Positions 51,051 through 58,919 of a stretch of DNA of 64,000 nt are shown here, one piece after another (position 1 is the first letter of the stretch; each line of letters opens with the position of its first letter). Source of the stretch: Pseudomonas fluorescens (GTDB taxonomy: Bacteria; Pseudomonadota; Gammaproteobacteria; Pseudomonadales; Pseudomonadaceae); NCBI GenBank assembly GCA_902825215.1, contig LR782234.1, positions 2,542,001-2,606,000 on the forward strand, in the 5' to 3' direction. The translations under genes and the position numbers were made by a program. The notes under the pieces were generated by a model. That model did no database searches, was not told the DNA's origin, and saw only the letters and a program-made list of their open reading frames with translations.

Positions 51051-51148
51051 CGCCTTCGCGAGCAGGCTCGCTCCCACAGGGCCCAAGGTTGCTCAGATAT
51101 TTTGTGAGCAACACATAACCTTGTGGGAGCGAGCCTGCTCGCGAAGGG
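51051..51148. repeat. REPIN
   Basis: CGCCTTCGCGAGCAGGCTCG at the left and the inverted GAGCCTGCTCGCGAAGGGGC at the right, between the cupin and ABM genes. Confidence 0.88.
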
Positions 51149-51154
51149 GCCGGT

Positions 51155-51448
51155 TCAGACGATGGGGAAACTGTTGAAATCCACGCTATTGGCCAGCCGG
51201 CTGTCGATCAGATCGATAAACCCCTGCGCCTCGGGCCGGTTGAAATGCGCCTGCATCGCTGCTTCCGACTGCCAGCGCGCACTGACCGTCCAGCGGTGGC
51301 TGTCCTCGGGGCAGCGGTCGACCAGATAGGAATCGCAGCCCGGGGTTTCGCGCAGAGTGTCGACGATTTTCTGCAACTGCTTGCCCAGTTCCTCCGAACG
51401 GCCGGCGGCAGCCTGCACCTGCACGGTGTTGATCACTTCGTTGGACAT
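51155..51448 (-). CDS. Antibiotic biosynthesis monooxygenase (ABM) domain protein
   Basis: A 97-residue dimeric ferredoxin-like protein with NTVQVQAAAGRSEELGKQLQ at the start, ETPGCDSYLVDRCPEDSHRW in the middle and a C-terminal AHFNRPEAQGFID segment. This is the YgiN/ABM pattern, found in cofactor-free quinol or aromatic oxygenases and in many proteins of unknown activity. It lies downstream of the MocR regulator on the same strand, but 123 bp away. Confidence 0.88.
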   Translation of the reverse strand: MSNEVINTVQVQAAAGRSEELGKQLQKIVDTLRETPGCDSYLVDRCPEDSHRWTVSARWQSEAAMQAHFNRPEAQGFIDLIDSRLANSVDFNSFPIV

Positions 51449-51571
51449 TGCTCACACTCCTGAATCAGGCCGGACGAATCCTGCTCATTGAGGGATAACG
51501 CCTGTGCAGAATAGGCCTGCAACCCTCGAAGACCAATAACCAATCGGCGGTTAAATCCTGAGGCCAATGGC

Positions 51572-53005
51572 TCAGGCGAGCTGTTCGAGGATGTCACGCA
51601 GGCGATCCAGCGCGGTGTCGATGTCCAAGGTTTCGATCGCGCCGAAGCCGAAATACAGGCCGTTTTTCGCCGGCTGCTGGTAATAGAAACCGTTGATCGC
51701 GTACAGCCCGACCTCGACCTTTTTCGCCAGCTCGATCACCAGCGGCAAGTCGATCGGCACTTTGCACCACACGGTCATGTGGAAACCGGCACTCGGTGGC
51801 ACCGCTTCCAGCCACGGCGAGAGATCATCGGCCATGCGCGCCAGAATGCGCTCGCGACGCTGGGCGTAAATGGTGTGGCAGCGGCGAATGTGCTTGAGCA
51901 GGCAGCCCTCGGCGATGAACTTGGCCAGCGCCCATTGCGGCAGGGTCGAGGCGTGCAGGTCGGTCAGCTGCTTGGCGCGGATCACCGCTTCGAGGATCGC
52001 CGGCGGCAGGATCGCGTAACCCAGACGCAGTTCCGGCAGCAGGGTTTTCGAGAAGGTGCCGACGTACGCGACGATGCCGCGCCGATCGAGGCTGAACAGC
52101 GAATCGGTCGGCCGGCCTTCGTAGCGGAACTCGCTGTCGTAGTCGTCTTCGATGATGATTGCGCCCAGCTCATGGGCGCGGGCCAGCAGGGCTTCGCGGC
52201 GCGCATGGCTCATCGGCATGCCCAAGGGGAACTGGTGCGATGGCGTGACATAAATGAGGCGCGTGCCATCGGGAATGTGCTCGACCTGCATGCCTTCGGC
52301 ATCCACCGGAACGCCGACCACTTCGGCGCCATGGGTGCCGAACAGCAGGCGAGCCGGCGGGTAACCGGGATCTTCCATCGCCACGATGCTGCCGGGGCGA
52401 GTGAGCACGCGGCTGATCAGGTCCAGCGCCTGTTGCGCGCCGTTGCACACGACGATGTCCTCGTCCTGACAATTGACCCCACGGGAAAACGCGATGTGTC
52501 GGGCAATCGCGTTGCGCAGCGCCGGCAGGCCTTCGGGCAGGCTGTAAAAGCCCTTGGACTGAGCCATCTGGCGCATCGCGTGGGACACGCAGCGGCGCCA
52601 GTCATCGTGAGGGAACTGGCCCTTGCTGGTGGCGCCGCCGATGAAGTCGTAACGCAGCGAACCTTCCAGCGTTGGATGGCGCAAGAACACCGGCAGATTG
52701 CACCAGCTCTCGATCACCTCGGCGCTGGCCAGTTCACTGTGGCTCTGTTTGCGCTGGACCTGCGCCGGGCGGGCGTTGACGTAGGTGCCTTTGCCGATCA
52801 CCCCGGTGAGGAAGTTTTCGTAGGTCAGCTGCGCGTAGGTGTCGGAAATGGTCTTGCGCGAGATGCCCAGTTGCTCGGCGAGCAAGCGGCTGGGCGGCAG
52901 TTGCGTACCCGCCGCCAGCCGCCCGGATTCGATCGCCCCGCGCAGTTGCTGATACAACTGACCGGCGAGGTCCTTGCGGCCGTTGATTACGACATGAAGT
53001 TCCAT
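51572..53005 (-). CDS. MocR-family transcriptional regulator (GntR wHTH fused to PLP aminotransferase fold)
   Basis: A 477-residue protein. A GntR-type winged helix (about 10-75, LYQQLRGAIESGRLAAGTQL and QLGISRKTISDTYAQLTYEN) is fused to a fold-type I aminotransferase domain. The PLP lysine lies in VGTFSKTLLPELRLGY (about residue 321), with VCNGAQQALDLI and IIIEDDYDSEFRYEGRP around the cofactor. Such proteins sense PLP or an amine and regulate neighbouring genes. The likely target is the divergent AhpD-like gene, although repeat elements separate them. Confidence 0.92.
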   Translation of the reverse strand: MELHVVINGRKDLAGQLYQQLRGAIESGRLAAGTQLPPSRLLAEQLGISRKTISDTYAQLTYENFLTGVIGKGTYVNARPAQVQRKQSHSELASAEVIESWCNLPVFLRHPTLEGSLRYDFIGGATSKGQFPHDDWRRCVSHAMRQMAQSKGFYSLPEGLPALRNAIARHIAFSRGVNCQDEDIVVCNGAQQALDLISRVLTRPGSIVAMEDPGYPPARLLFGTHGAEVVGVPVDAEGMQVEHIPDGTRLIYVTPSHQFPLGMPMSHARREALLARAHELGAIIIEDDYDSEFRYEGRPTDSLFSLDRRGIVAYVGTFSKTLLPELRLGYAILPPAILEAVIRAKQLTDLHASTLPQWALAKFIAEGCLLKHIRRCHTIYAQRRERILARMADDLSPWLEAVPPSAGFHMTVWCKVPIDLPLVIELAKKVEVGLYAINGFYYQQPAKNGLYFGFGAIETLDIDTALDRLRDILEQLA

Positions 53006-53144
53006 ACCGACGGGGCTCCGGGGGCGGTGAATGAAGTGCCGGCCAGATTACTGCTATTGGCGGACTGGCAATAGTTGCCTACCCGAAATACTCCAAATTG
53101 GCCTGGAACTCCTGGAGTGAGCCTGCTCGCGAAAGCGTTTCACC

Positions 53145-53250
53145 TGATCGTTCCCACGCTCCGCGTGGTAACGCCTCCCGTGACGCTCTGCGTCACAATG
53201 GACGCAGAGCGTCCATGGCTGCATTCCCACGCGGAGCGTGGGAACGATCA
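53145..53250. repeat. Dispersed GATCGTTCCCACGC repeat
   Basis: About 106 bp, TGATCGTTCCCACGC to GCGTGGGAACGATCA. A degenerate single REP arm (GTGAGCCTGCTCGCGAAAGC) stands just before it at about 53117. Together with the next element it fills most of the 495-bp gap after the MocR gene. Confidence 0.88.
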
Positions 53251-53285
53251 TGACCAAAGCCGTGCCTCCCGGATCGTTCCCACGC
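53236..53285 (+). repeat. 50-bp inverted repeat, left copy
   Basis: This 50-bp stretch recurs exactly, in inverted orientation, at 53968-54017. It joins the ends of two dispersed repeats through a unique linker (TGACCAAAGCCGTGCCTCCC). The linker shows this is a specific duplication and not just two members of a common family. Confidence 0.9.
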
Positions 53286-53383
53286 TCTGCGTGGTAACGC
53301 AGCCCGGGACGCTCCGCGGCCCCTCCAGAGCCGAACGCAGAGCGTCCATGGCTGTATTCCCACGCGGAGCGTGGGAACGATCA
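53272..53383. repeat. Dispersed GATCGTTCCCACGC repeat
   Basis: About 112 bp from GATCGTTCCCACGCTCTG to GCGTGGGAACGATCAG, the second of two tandem elements before the AhpD-like gene. Confidence 0.88.
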
Positions 53384-53500
53384 GATGGCGTAGATTCGTC
53401 GTGATAAGTGGTGTAGCGATAAATCGAAATATTGGGGCTGTAACCCGCGCCCGTCAGCGCTTACGGTGCACTCATCATTCCGTCCTCCCGAGACCTGCCC

Positions 53501-53941
53501 ATGTCCCCGCGCCTGGATTACTACAACGCTTCGCCCAAGGCGATGAAAGCGATGATTGCCATGGAGGCGCTGACCGCCAACCTGAGCATCGAGCAGCCGC
53601 TGCTGCAATTGATCCGGATCCGCGCCTCGCAGCTCAACGGCTGTGCGTTTTGCACCGACATGCATTCGGTGGACGCGCGGCGGGCCGGGGAGAGTGATCG
53701 GCGTCTGTATGCGATTGCGGTGTGGCGCGACAGCAACTTCTTCAACCCGCGCGAGCGCGCTGCGCTGGCCTGGGCGGAGGCGGTGACGCTGTTGGCGGAC
53801 AGCCGCGTGCCGGATGACGTTTATCAGCAGGCGCGCGAGCAGTTTACCGAAGGGGAACTGGTCGACCTGACCATGGCGGTGACCACCATCAACAGCTGGA
53901 ATCGCCTCGCCGTCAGCTTCCGCCAAGTCCCTAGCGACTAG
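53501..53941 (+). CDS. Carboxymuconolactone decarboxylase/AhpD-like protein
   Basis: A 146-residue protein starting MSPRLDYYNASPKAMKAMIA. The redox motif CAFCTDMHS (two cysteines and a following histidine) is that of AhpD-type alkylhydroperoxidases. EGELVDLTMAVTTINSWNRL completes the core. It probably reduces peroxides or acts with a thiol partner. It is divergent from the MocR gene and lies between exact 50-bp inverted repeats (53236 and 53968). Confidence 0.9.
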   Translation: MSPRLDYYNASPKAMKAMIAMEALTANLSIEQPLLQLIRIRASQLNGCAFCTDMHSVDARRAGESDRRLYAIAVWRDSNFFNPRERAALAWAEAVTLLADSRVPDDVYQQAREQFTEGELVDLTMAVTTINSWNRLAVSFRQVPSD

Positions 53942-53967
53942 GGCACCGCTGATCGTTCCCACGCTCC

Positions 53968-54017
53968 GCGTGGGAACGATCCGGGAGGCACGGCTTTGGT
54001 CATGATCGTTCCCACGC
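53968..54017 (-). repeat. 50-bp inverted repeat, right copy
   Basis: Exact inverted copy of 53236-53285. Here the linker is flanked by two short hairpin remnants of the dispersed repeat (53951-53981 and 54004-54036) instead of full elements. Confidence 0.9.
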
Positions 54018-54052
54018 ACCGGCGTGGGAACGATCATTGGGTGAGGGTGGGT

Positions 54053-54367
54053 TTATTGTGGTGGGCGTTGCGGTTTGACCGAGGTGCCGAAGGTGTTGCC
54101 CATTCGCGTGCTGGTCGCGGCCGGTGTCGCCAGGCCGACCTGATTCGGCGGTCGCTTGCTAACCGGTACATTCAGCGCTTCCAGATTCTTCTGCGCCGCT
54201 GCTGCGCCTTCGGGGTTGTTGCCCATTTGCTGGCTCAGGCAATCGTAATTCGGCGCTTTATAGCCGCCGACCGTCACTTCCACGCAACCCAACGGTTCGT
54301 CGGCATAAGCGCTCGACGCGGCGGTCAGCAACAGCCCGCCGAGGGTGATTCGCCATAGTGATTTCAT
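54053..54367 (-). CDS. Small periplasmic protein of unknown function
   Basis: A 104-residue precursor with a signal peptide (MKSLWRITLGGLLLTAASSA then YA). The mature part carries two cysteines (LGCVEVTVGGYKAPNYDCLS), probably a disulfide, and a proline-rich end (TSVKPQRPPQ). The start at 54367 is preceded by GGAGGCGAGC. It is divergent from vreA, with the promoter region between them, and may belong to the same regulon. No family recognised. Confidence 0.75.
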   Translation of the reverse strand: MKSLWRITLGGLLLTAASSAYADEPLGCVEVTVGGYKAPNYDCLSQQMGNNPEGAAAAQKNLEALNVPVSKRPPNQVGLATPAATSTRMGNTFGTSVKPQRPPQ

Positions 54368-54457
54368 GCTCGCCTCCTGGCCGGCCGATGCGGCCGCGCG
54401 ATGCCTTGAGTCTAGTGCAGGCCCGGCGTAAATCCCGTGATGGTTTTTTTGCACCGG

Positions 54458-54475
54458 CCGTCACACCAGATTCAT
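54458..54475 (+). promoter_or_regulatory. Weak candidate Pho box upstream of vreA
   Basis: CCGTCAC-ACCA-GATTCAT has the 7-4-7 spacing of a PhoB half-site pair but matches CTGTCAT at only 5 and 4 of 7 positions. It lies 15 bp before the vreA start. Considered only because the P. aeruginosa locus of this type responds to phosphate limitation. Confidence 0.25.
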
Positions 54476-54489
54476 AAACAGCCCTCAGG

Positions 54490-55239
54490 ATGACGATTTT
54501 CAAGGATTCGTCAGCCGTGCAGCGAGGCACTTCCCGAGGCGGTATTCAGCGTTCAACGATTCTTGTGCGCCGGATCTGTCTGGGGTGGTTGCTTGGCTGC
54601 GCGGCGAGCCCGGTCGGCGCGCAGCCGACGCCGGCGGACATGCGCATGACGCTGCACATTCCAGCACAGGATCTGGCCCACGCGTTGGACCAGTACAGCC
54701 ACGCCACCGGCGTCGCGGTGCTGGTCGACAGTCAGTTGAGTCGCGGCCGCCGCTCGTTGGCGGTGGACGGTGAATTCACCGCCGCCGATGCCTTGCGTCG
54801 GCTGCTCGGCGGCAGTGGCTTGATGGCGCGGTATGCCCGCGCCGACGCGTTCACCCTGCAAGTGGCGCAGGTCGAAGACGTGCCGGCGCCGCCGCAAAAG
54901 CAGTCAGCGGAAAGCATCGCCGTCAGCCGCAGTTACGCCACGGCGGTGCAGGCAGCAGTCGAACGCAATCTGTGTCGCTCGCCGCTGACCCGGCCGGGCA
55001 GTTACCGCGCGCTGTTGCAGGTCTGGGTCGGGCGCGACGGCATTGTGCAACACAACCGGTTGGTCACTTCGACCGGCGATGTACGGCGCGACAACGCGCT
55101 GGTGGAAAGCTTTCGTCATTTCAGGATCGACCGGCCGACGCCCAGTGCCTTGCGTCAGCCGGTCACGTTGCTGTTGTTACCGGAGTCGTCAGGGAAACGC
55201 ATGGAATGCACCACATGGGAAGGAGTTTCCGGGGGATGA
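54490..55239 (+). CDS. vreA: VreA-like signalling protein (STN domain plus TonB-like C-terminus)
   Basis: A 249-residue exported protein. A hydrophobic N-terminus (about 28-45, ending PVGAQP) precedes a secretin/TonB short N-terminal (STN) domain: MTLHIPAQDLAHALDQYSHA, then GRRSLAVDGEFTAADALRRL. A TonB-like C-terminal domain follows (YRALLQVWVGRDGIVQHNRL). It has no receptor beta-barrel. This architecture is that of VreA in the PUMA3 cell-surface signalling system, where it stands in for a TonB-dependent receptor. Its stop overlaps vreI. The symbol is assigned from architecture and order, not from a search. Confidence 0.8.
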   Translation: MTIFKDSSAVQRGTSRGGIQRSTILVRRICLGWLLGCAASPVGAQPTPADMRMTLHIPAQDLAHALDQYSHATGVAVLVDSQLSRGRRSLAVDGEFTAADALRRLLGGSGLMARYARADAFTLQVAQVEDVPAPPQKQSAESIAVSRSYATAVQAAVERNLCRSPLTRPGSYRALLQVWVGRDGIVQHNRLVTSTGDVRRDNALVESFRHFRIDRPTPSALRQPVTLLLLPESSGKRMECTTWEGVSGG

Positions 55240-55787
55240 AAGACACCGGACAAGGGTCGCTGGCGCAACTGTTTCTGACGTCTTACGAGGATTTTCGCGG
55301 GCGTCTGCGCCGCCGTCTCGGCTCGGAGGACCTGGCCAACGACGTGCTGCACGAAACCTGGCTGCGCGTCGACCGCATGGAGACGCCGCCAAACGTCCTG
55401 CGGCCCAACGCCTATCTCTATCGCATGGCCCTGAACATCGCCGCCGACCGCCGTCAGGCCGACGCGCGCCTGCTCACCGGCGAGGAAGTCGAAGAGCTGC
55501 TGCAGATCGGCGACGAATCGCTCGATCCGTCGCGGGTGGTCGGCGGGCAACAGGAAATCCAGTCACTGCTCAGCGCCCTGTATGAACTGCCCGCGCGGCG
55601 TCGGCGGATCTTCATCGCCGCACGCCTGGAAGAAGCGCCGCACCTGGAAATTTCCCAGCGCTTTGGCATTTCCACGCGCATGGTCGAGAAGGAAATCAAA
55701 GCCGCGTTGGGCTACTGCGCAGCGAAACTGGAAAGAAAAGTGTTTCAGCGGTTCGGTCGCGGGGCCGGAAAACCGTCTTCTGAATAG
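55236..55787 (+). CDS. vreI: ECF sigma factor, FecI/VreI type
   Basis: A 183-residue extracytoplasmic-function sigma factor. Region 2 includes LGSEDLANDVLHETWLRVDR and NAYLYRMALNIAADRRQADA. Region 4 includes LYELPARRRRIFIAARLEEA and ISQRFGISTRMVEKEIKAAL. The start at 55236 overlaps the vreA stop (ATGA). In the PUMA3 system VreI directs transcription of the adjacent secretion genes and others when released by VreR. Confidence 0.88.
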   Translation: MKDTGQGSLAQLFLTSYEDFRGRLRRRLGSEDLANDVLHETWLRVDRMETPPNVLRPNAYLYRMALNIAADRRQADARLLTGEEVEELLQIGDESLDPSRVVGGQQEIQSLLSALYELPARRRRIFIAARLEEAPHLEISQRFGISTRMVEKEIKAALGYCAAKLERKVFQRFGRGAGKPSSE

Positions 55788-55818
55788 AGCCCGATAAATT
55801 CGTTGAGAATCTGCGCGT

Positions 55819-56757
55819 TTGAACATCTTTCGACTGACCCCTGCCGAACCCTCGGTGGCCGACAACCTGCACAGCGAAGCCCACGACTGGCTGATCCTGC
55901 TGACCTCCGGCCGCGCCACCGTCGCCGACGCCCGCGCCCTGCGCGAATGGTGCGCACAGAGCGCCGAACATGCGCAGGCGTTCGAGCAGGCCAAAGTGTT
56001 GTGGCACAACCTGCAACCCGCCGCCCACGGCGTGCAGGCGCCGCGCGGGTTCGGTCGACGCGCCTTCCTCGGCGGCGCCATCGCCGCGTCAGCCGCTTTT
56101 CTGCTGGTGCGCGGCACCATCCCCGGCGGCTTCGAAGGGCTCGGTGCCGACTACATCACCGAAGTCGGCCAGCAACGCCGCGTTGAGCCGGCGCAAGGCG
56201 TGAGCCTGGAACTCAACACCCAGACCCGCATCAACCAGCGCACTGTTGCCGAAGGCGTGCAGGGTTTCGAACTGGTCAGCGGCGAAGTCGAAGTACAAAC
56301 CGCCCGATTGCCGCTGGCCATGCAGGCCGGAGGCGGGTGGTTGCGCGCCAGCCAGGCACGCTTCAACCTGCGCAACACCGATCAGCAAGTCTGCGTGACC
56401 TGCCTCGACGGCGCGGTCGAAGTCGACGTAGACGGCCGCAGCCTGCGCCTCGAACCCGGCCAGCAAGTGACCTACGACGCCCGCCAAGTCGGCAGCGTCC
56501 AAACCGTCGACACCGCCGCCGTGATGAACTGGCGTCAACAAGTCCTGGTCTTCAACGGCGCCACCCTCAGCCAGATGATCGACGAAATCAACCGCTACCG
56601 CCCCGGCATGCTCCTGCTGCTCAACCGCGACCTCGGCCAACGCCGCGTCCAGGCCCGCTTCAACCTCGACCAACTCGCCGGCGTCGCCCTGTTGATCCGC
56701 GACGCCTACGGCATCAAATGCACCGAACTCCCCGGCGGCGTCGTCGTCCTCAGCTAA
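55819..56757 (+). CDS. vreR: FecR-type anti-sigma factor, VreR-like
   Basis: A 312-residue inner-membrane protein. The cytosolic N-terminus (DUF4880-type, HDWLILLTSGRATVADARAL, then REWCAQSAEHAQAFEQAK) would bind the sigma factor. One transmembrane helix lies at about 78-97 (FLGGAIAASAAFLLVRG). The periplasmic FecR domain follows (SLELNTQTRINQRTVAEGVQ, then GEVEVQTA), and a C-terminal STN-like part (INRYRPGMLLLLNRDLGQRR). The start is TTG at 55819: an in-frame stop at 55804-55806 excludes anything earlier. It receives the signal from VreA. Confidence 0.87.
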   Translation: MNIFRLTPAEPSVADNLHSEAHDWLILLTSGRATVADARALREWCAQSAEHAQAFEQAKVLWHNLQPAAHGVQAPRGFGRRAFLGGAIAASAAFLLVRGTIPGGFEGLGADYITEVGQQRRVEPAQGVSLELNTQTRINQRTVAEGVQGFELVSGEVEVQTARLPLAMQAGGGWLRASQARFNLRNTDQQVCVTCLDGAVEVDVDGRSLRLEPGQQVTYDARQVGSVQTVDTAAVMNWRQQVLVFNGATLSQMIDEINRYRPGMLLLLNRDLGQRRVQARFNLDQLAGVALLIRDAYGIKCTELPGGVVVLS

Positions 56758-56776
56758 CCCAATCCACACTCCAATC

Positions 56777-57292
56777 CCTGTGGGAGCGAGCCTGCTCGCG
56801 AAAGCTATCCAGCAGCCAACCCATCACCCACTGCCCAACCCCAATCCCTGTGGGAGCTGGCTCGCCAGCGATAGCGCCCGCCCAGCCAACCAATCCCAAA
56901 CTGACCCAACCCAATCCAATTGTAGGAGTGAGCCTGCTCGCGATAGCGATCCACCAGCCAACCCCACTCCCACTGCCCAAACCACAATCCCTGTGGGAGC
57001 TGGCTCGCCAGCGATAACGCCCTCAAACCCAACCAATCCCAAACTGACTCCACCCGATCCAATTGTAGGAGTGAGCCTGCTCGCGATAGCGATCCACCAG
57101 CCAACCCCACTGCCCAAACCCAATCCCTGTGGGAGCTGGCTTGCCAGCGATAGCGCCCGCACAGCCAACCAATCCCAAACTGACCCAACCCAATCCAATT
57201 GTAGGAGTGAGCCTGCTCGCGATAGCGCCACACCATCCAACCTCTTCATCAACTGACCCACCGCAATCGCGAGCAGGCTCACTCCTACAAAA
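56777..57292. repeat. Array of alternating REP variants, including a three-unit tandem
   Basis: At least eight REP arms in 516 bp. Starting at 56846, 56989 and 57125, a composite unit repeats three times: TGTGGGAGCTGGCTCGCCAG-type arm, a spacer with CCAATCCCAAACTGAC, then a TGTAGGAGTGAGCCTGCTCG-type arm. A plain arm precedes (56777) and an inverted arm closes the array (57268-57292). It fills the convergent gap between vreR and hxcW; no gene is seen in it. Confidence 0.9.
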
Positions 57293-57297
57293 AAGCA

Positions 57298-57906
57298 TCA
57301 CTGCAACGGCCCAATCACCTGCCGATAAACCTCCACCCCCTGCGGCGTCCCCCGGCTCAACCGAATCTCCAACCCTAGCGGATCCTCCCGTCGATTCCCA
57401 CTCAACTGCCGCCAGCCCTTATCCACCTCCCAAACCCGCACCTGCAAATCCCGCACATCCACCAACACCGCCACCCCAGCCCCAGGCGCCGGCAGCGGAT
57501 ACCGACTGCGCGCCTCAGCCACCGCCCGATACAACGTGTCGCCCTTCAACCACCAGCGCACCCGCTGCAACGCCCCCGGCTGATCCGCCGCCGTGCGAAT
57601 CACATCCAGCCGAAACCCCTTGCTGTCACTACTACGCACGGTAATCGCAGGCGGGGCAGTCGGCGGCTCATCATCCACACCAACTTTTCGCGGCTCAGTC
57701 AACTCAATCCCCGCACGCATATCCACATCGCGCTGCAACTGATTCAACACCCGCAACAACCCGTCGCTCTGCTCACTGCTGGCCTGCAAATGCCGATCCG
57801 CCCGCGTCACACTGTCCAGCCCACGCCAGGCAATCAGACTGACCACCGCCATCAACAAAATCGCGACCATCACCTCGATCAGCGTAAACCCCTGTTGAGC
57901 CCTCAT
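57298..57906 (-). CDS. hxcW: Type II secretion minor pseudopilin GspJ (HxcW-like)
   Basis: A 202-residue prepilin. MRAQQG is followed by the cleavage site and hydrophobic helix FTLIEVMVAILLMAVVSLIA with Glu5. The body contains GLLRVLNQLQRDVDMRAGIE, the GspJ hallmark, and ends in a beta-rich globular part. It forms the tip complex of the T2SS pseudopilus with GspH, GspI and GspK. The start overlaps the hxcU stop by 4 nt. The name follows the Hxc system because of the vreAIR neighbours. Confidence 0.85.
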   Translation of the reverse strand: MRAQQGFTLIEVMVAILLMAVVSLIAWRGLDSVTRADRHLQASSEQSDGLLRVLNQLQRDVDMRAGIELTEPRKVGVDDEPPTAPPAITVRSSDSKGFRLDVIRTAADQPGALQRVRWWLKGDTLYRAVAEARSRYPLPAPGAGVAVLVDVRDLQVRVWEVDKGWRQLSGNRREDPLGLEIRLSRGTPQGVEVYRQVIGPLQ

Positions 57907-58355
57907 TGCAGACTGATCCGACCCGAGCCATCACGCAGCACACTCAACCGATTCAAGCCATCGGACAGCGTCACCTGCAACGGTGGATTGATCCACTCAG
58001 CATTCAGCACAACCCGCTGCTTCGGCTCCACACGCACCTCGACCTTCGGACTCTGCCAGGCACGCGGCCGCAACTGCGCGTCATCCTTGAAATGCTCAAA
58101 CCCCCGACCACTGTCGCTACGCCGACTAAACCGAAACCCCTTCGCATCGCTAACCCAGACAATCGGCCGCCCATCCGCACGCGCCTCCGCCTGCGCCACC
58201 TGCAGCAACTGCGCCACGCGCTCGGCATCCTTGCGCAGCAACTGCGCAGGATCAGGCTTGATACTCAAACTGATCGCCGCACTGGCAATGCCGATGATCA
58301 CCAGCACCACCATCAACTCGATCAGCGTAAAACCCCGTTGCTTGCCCGCGTCCAT
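57903..58355 (-). CDS. hxcU: Type II secretion minor pseudopilin GspH (HxcU-like)
   Basis: A 150-residue prepilin. MDAGKQRG precedes the peptidase cleavage site and FTLIELMVVLVIIGIASAAI with Glu5. The middle reads RVAQLLQVAQAEARADGRPI, as in GspH, and the globular domain is beta-rich. The start at 58355 has AGGAG 10 nt upstream; the open frame continues further upstream without a pilin-like sequence. It is first in a two-gene unit with hxcW. Confidence 0.87.
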   Translation of the reverse strand: MDAGKQRGFTLIELMVVLVIIGIASAAISLSIKPDPAQLLRKDAERVAQLLQVAQAEARADGRPIVWVSDAKGFRFSRRSDSGRGFEHFKDDAQLRPRAWQSPKVEVRVEPKQRVVLNAEWINPPLQVTLSDGLNRLSVLRDGSGRISLQ

Positions 58356-58487
58356 CGATCGCACGCTCCTTCGCGTCCCGCCATGTCCGAACAGCCAAGA
58401 TGCACGGCCAACATGTAAGGCGTGTGAAATAAAACGGAGAGAATTGCCGCGTAGGCTGGCAACAGGGACAAAAAGGAGATTCACCCC

Positions 58488-58919
58488 ATGAAACTCACCA
58501 CACGCTTTTCCCCACCGCAAATGGCCCAGGCCCTCGCGCTGCTCGCCGCACTGGTCGGCGTCGCGACATGGTCGTCGCTGCTGCTGACCAAGGCCGAATC
58601 GCACACACCGGCAGCGCCGCCGCAGTTGCTCGCGGCGAGCAGTGATAGCCCGGCGTTGCAGTGGTTCTCCAACCAGACCGCGCCGGTGGATATCAAGGTG
58701 AGCGGGGTGATGGCGGGGAGTCGCGGGGCGGTGGCGATATTGAGTTTGAATGATGGACCGCCGAGAAGTTTTTTGGCGGGGGAGCGGGTTGGGGTTGGGG
58801 TGAGGTTGGTGGCGGTTGAGGGGGATGGGGTGATTGTGGAGCAAGGGGGGGAGAGGGTGCGGTTGGGGGTGGAGAGGTTGGGGGAGGGGGTGGTTTTGCC
58901 TAGGTTGGTGAGGCCGTGA
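58488..58919 (+). CDS. hxcP: Type II secretion protein GspC (HxcP-like)
   Basis: A 143-residue inner-membrane protein with a cytosolic start, one transmembrane helix (about 13-33, LALLAALVGVATWSSLLL) and a periplasmic homology region (ALQWFSNQTAPVDIKVSGVM, then GAVAILSLNDGPPRSFLAGE). It links the inner-membrane platform to the secretin. It has no PDZ domain, so it is short for GspC. The last 200 bp are extremely G-rich on the coding strand. AAGGAG stands before the ATG. In Hxc loci more gsp genes would follow, but none do here. Confidence 0.82.
   Translation: MKLTTRFSPPQMAQALALLAALVGVATWSSLLLTKAESHTPAAPPQLLAASSDSPALQWFSNQTAPVDIKVSGVMAGSRGAVAILSLNDGPPRSFLAGERVGVGVRLVAVEGDGVIVEQGGERVRLGVERLGEGVVLPRLVRP
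58778..58893 (+). other. Two G-quadruplex-capable stretches inside hxcP
   Basis: G5-AGC-G3-TT-G4-TT-G4 at 58778-58800 meets the usual four-run rule. A second set of runs lies at about 58845-58891 (runs of 5-7 G). Both lie on the coding strand. Confidence 0.6.

Noticed and set aside
56780-57256. Open frames through the REP array before hxcW
   Set aside because: The translations consist of repeated REP-derived peptides (GASLLAKA, CGSWLASD); the sequence is noncoding repeat DNA.
56777-57292. The regularly spaced repeats as a CRISPR array
   Set aside because: The units are alternating palindromic REPs with conserved spacers. CRISPR spacers would be unique, and no cas genes are present.
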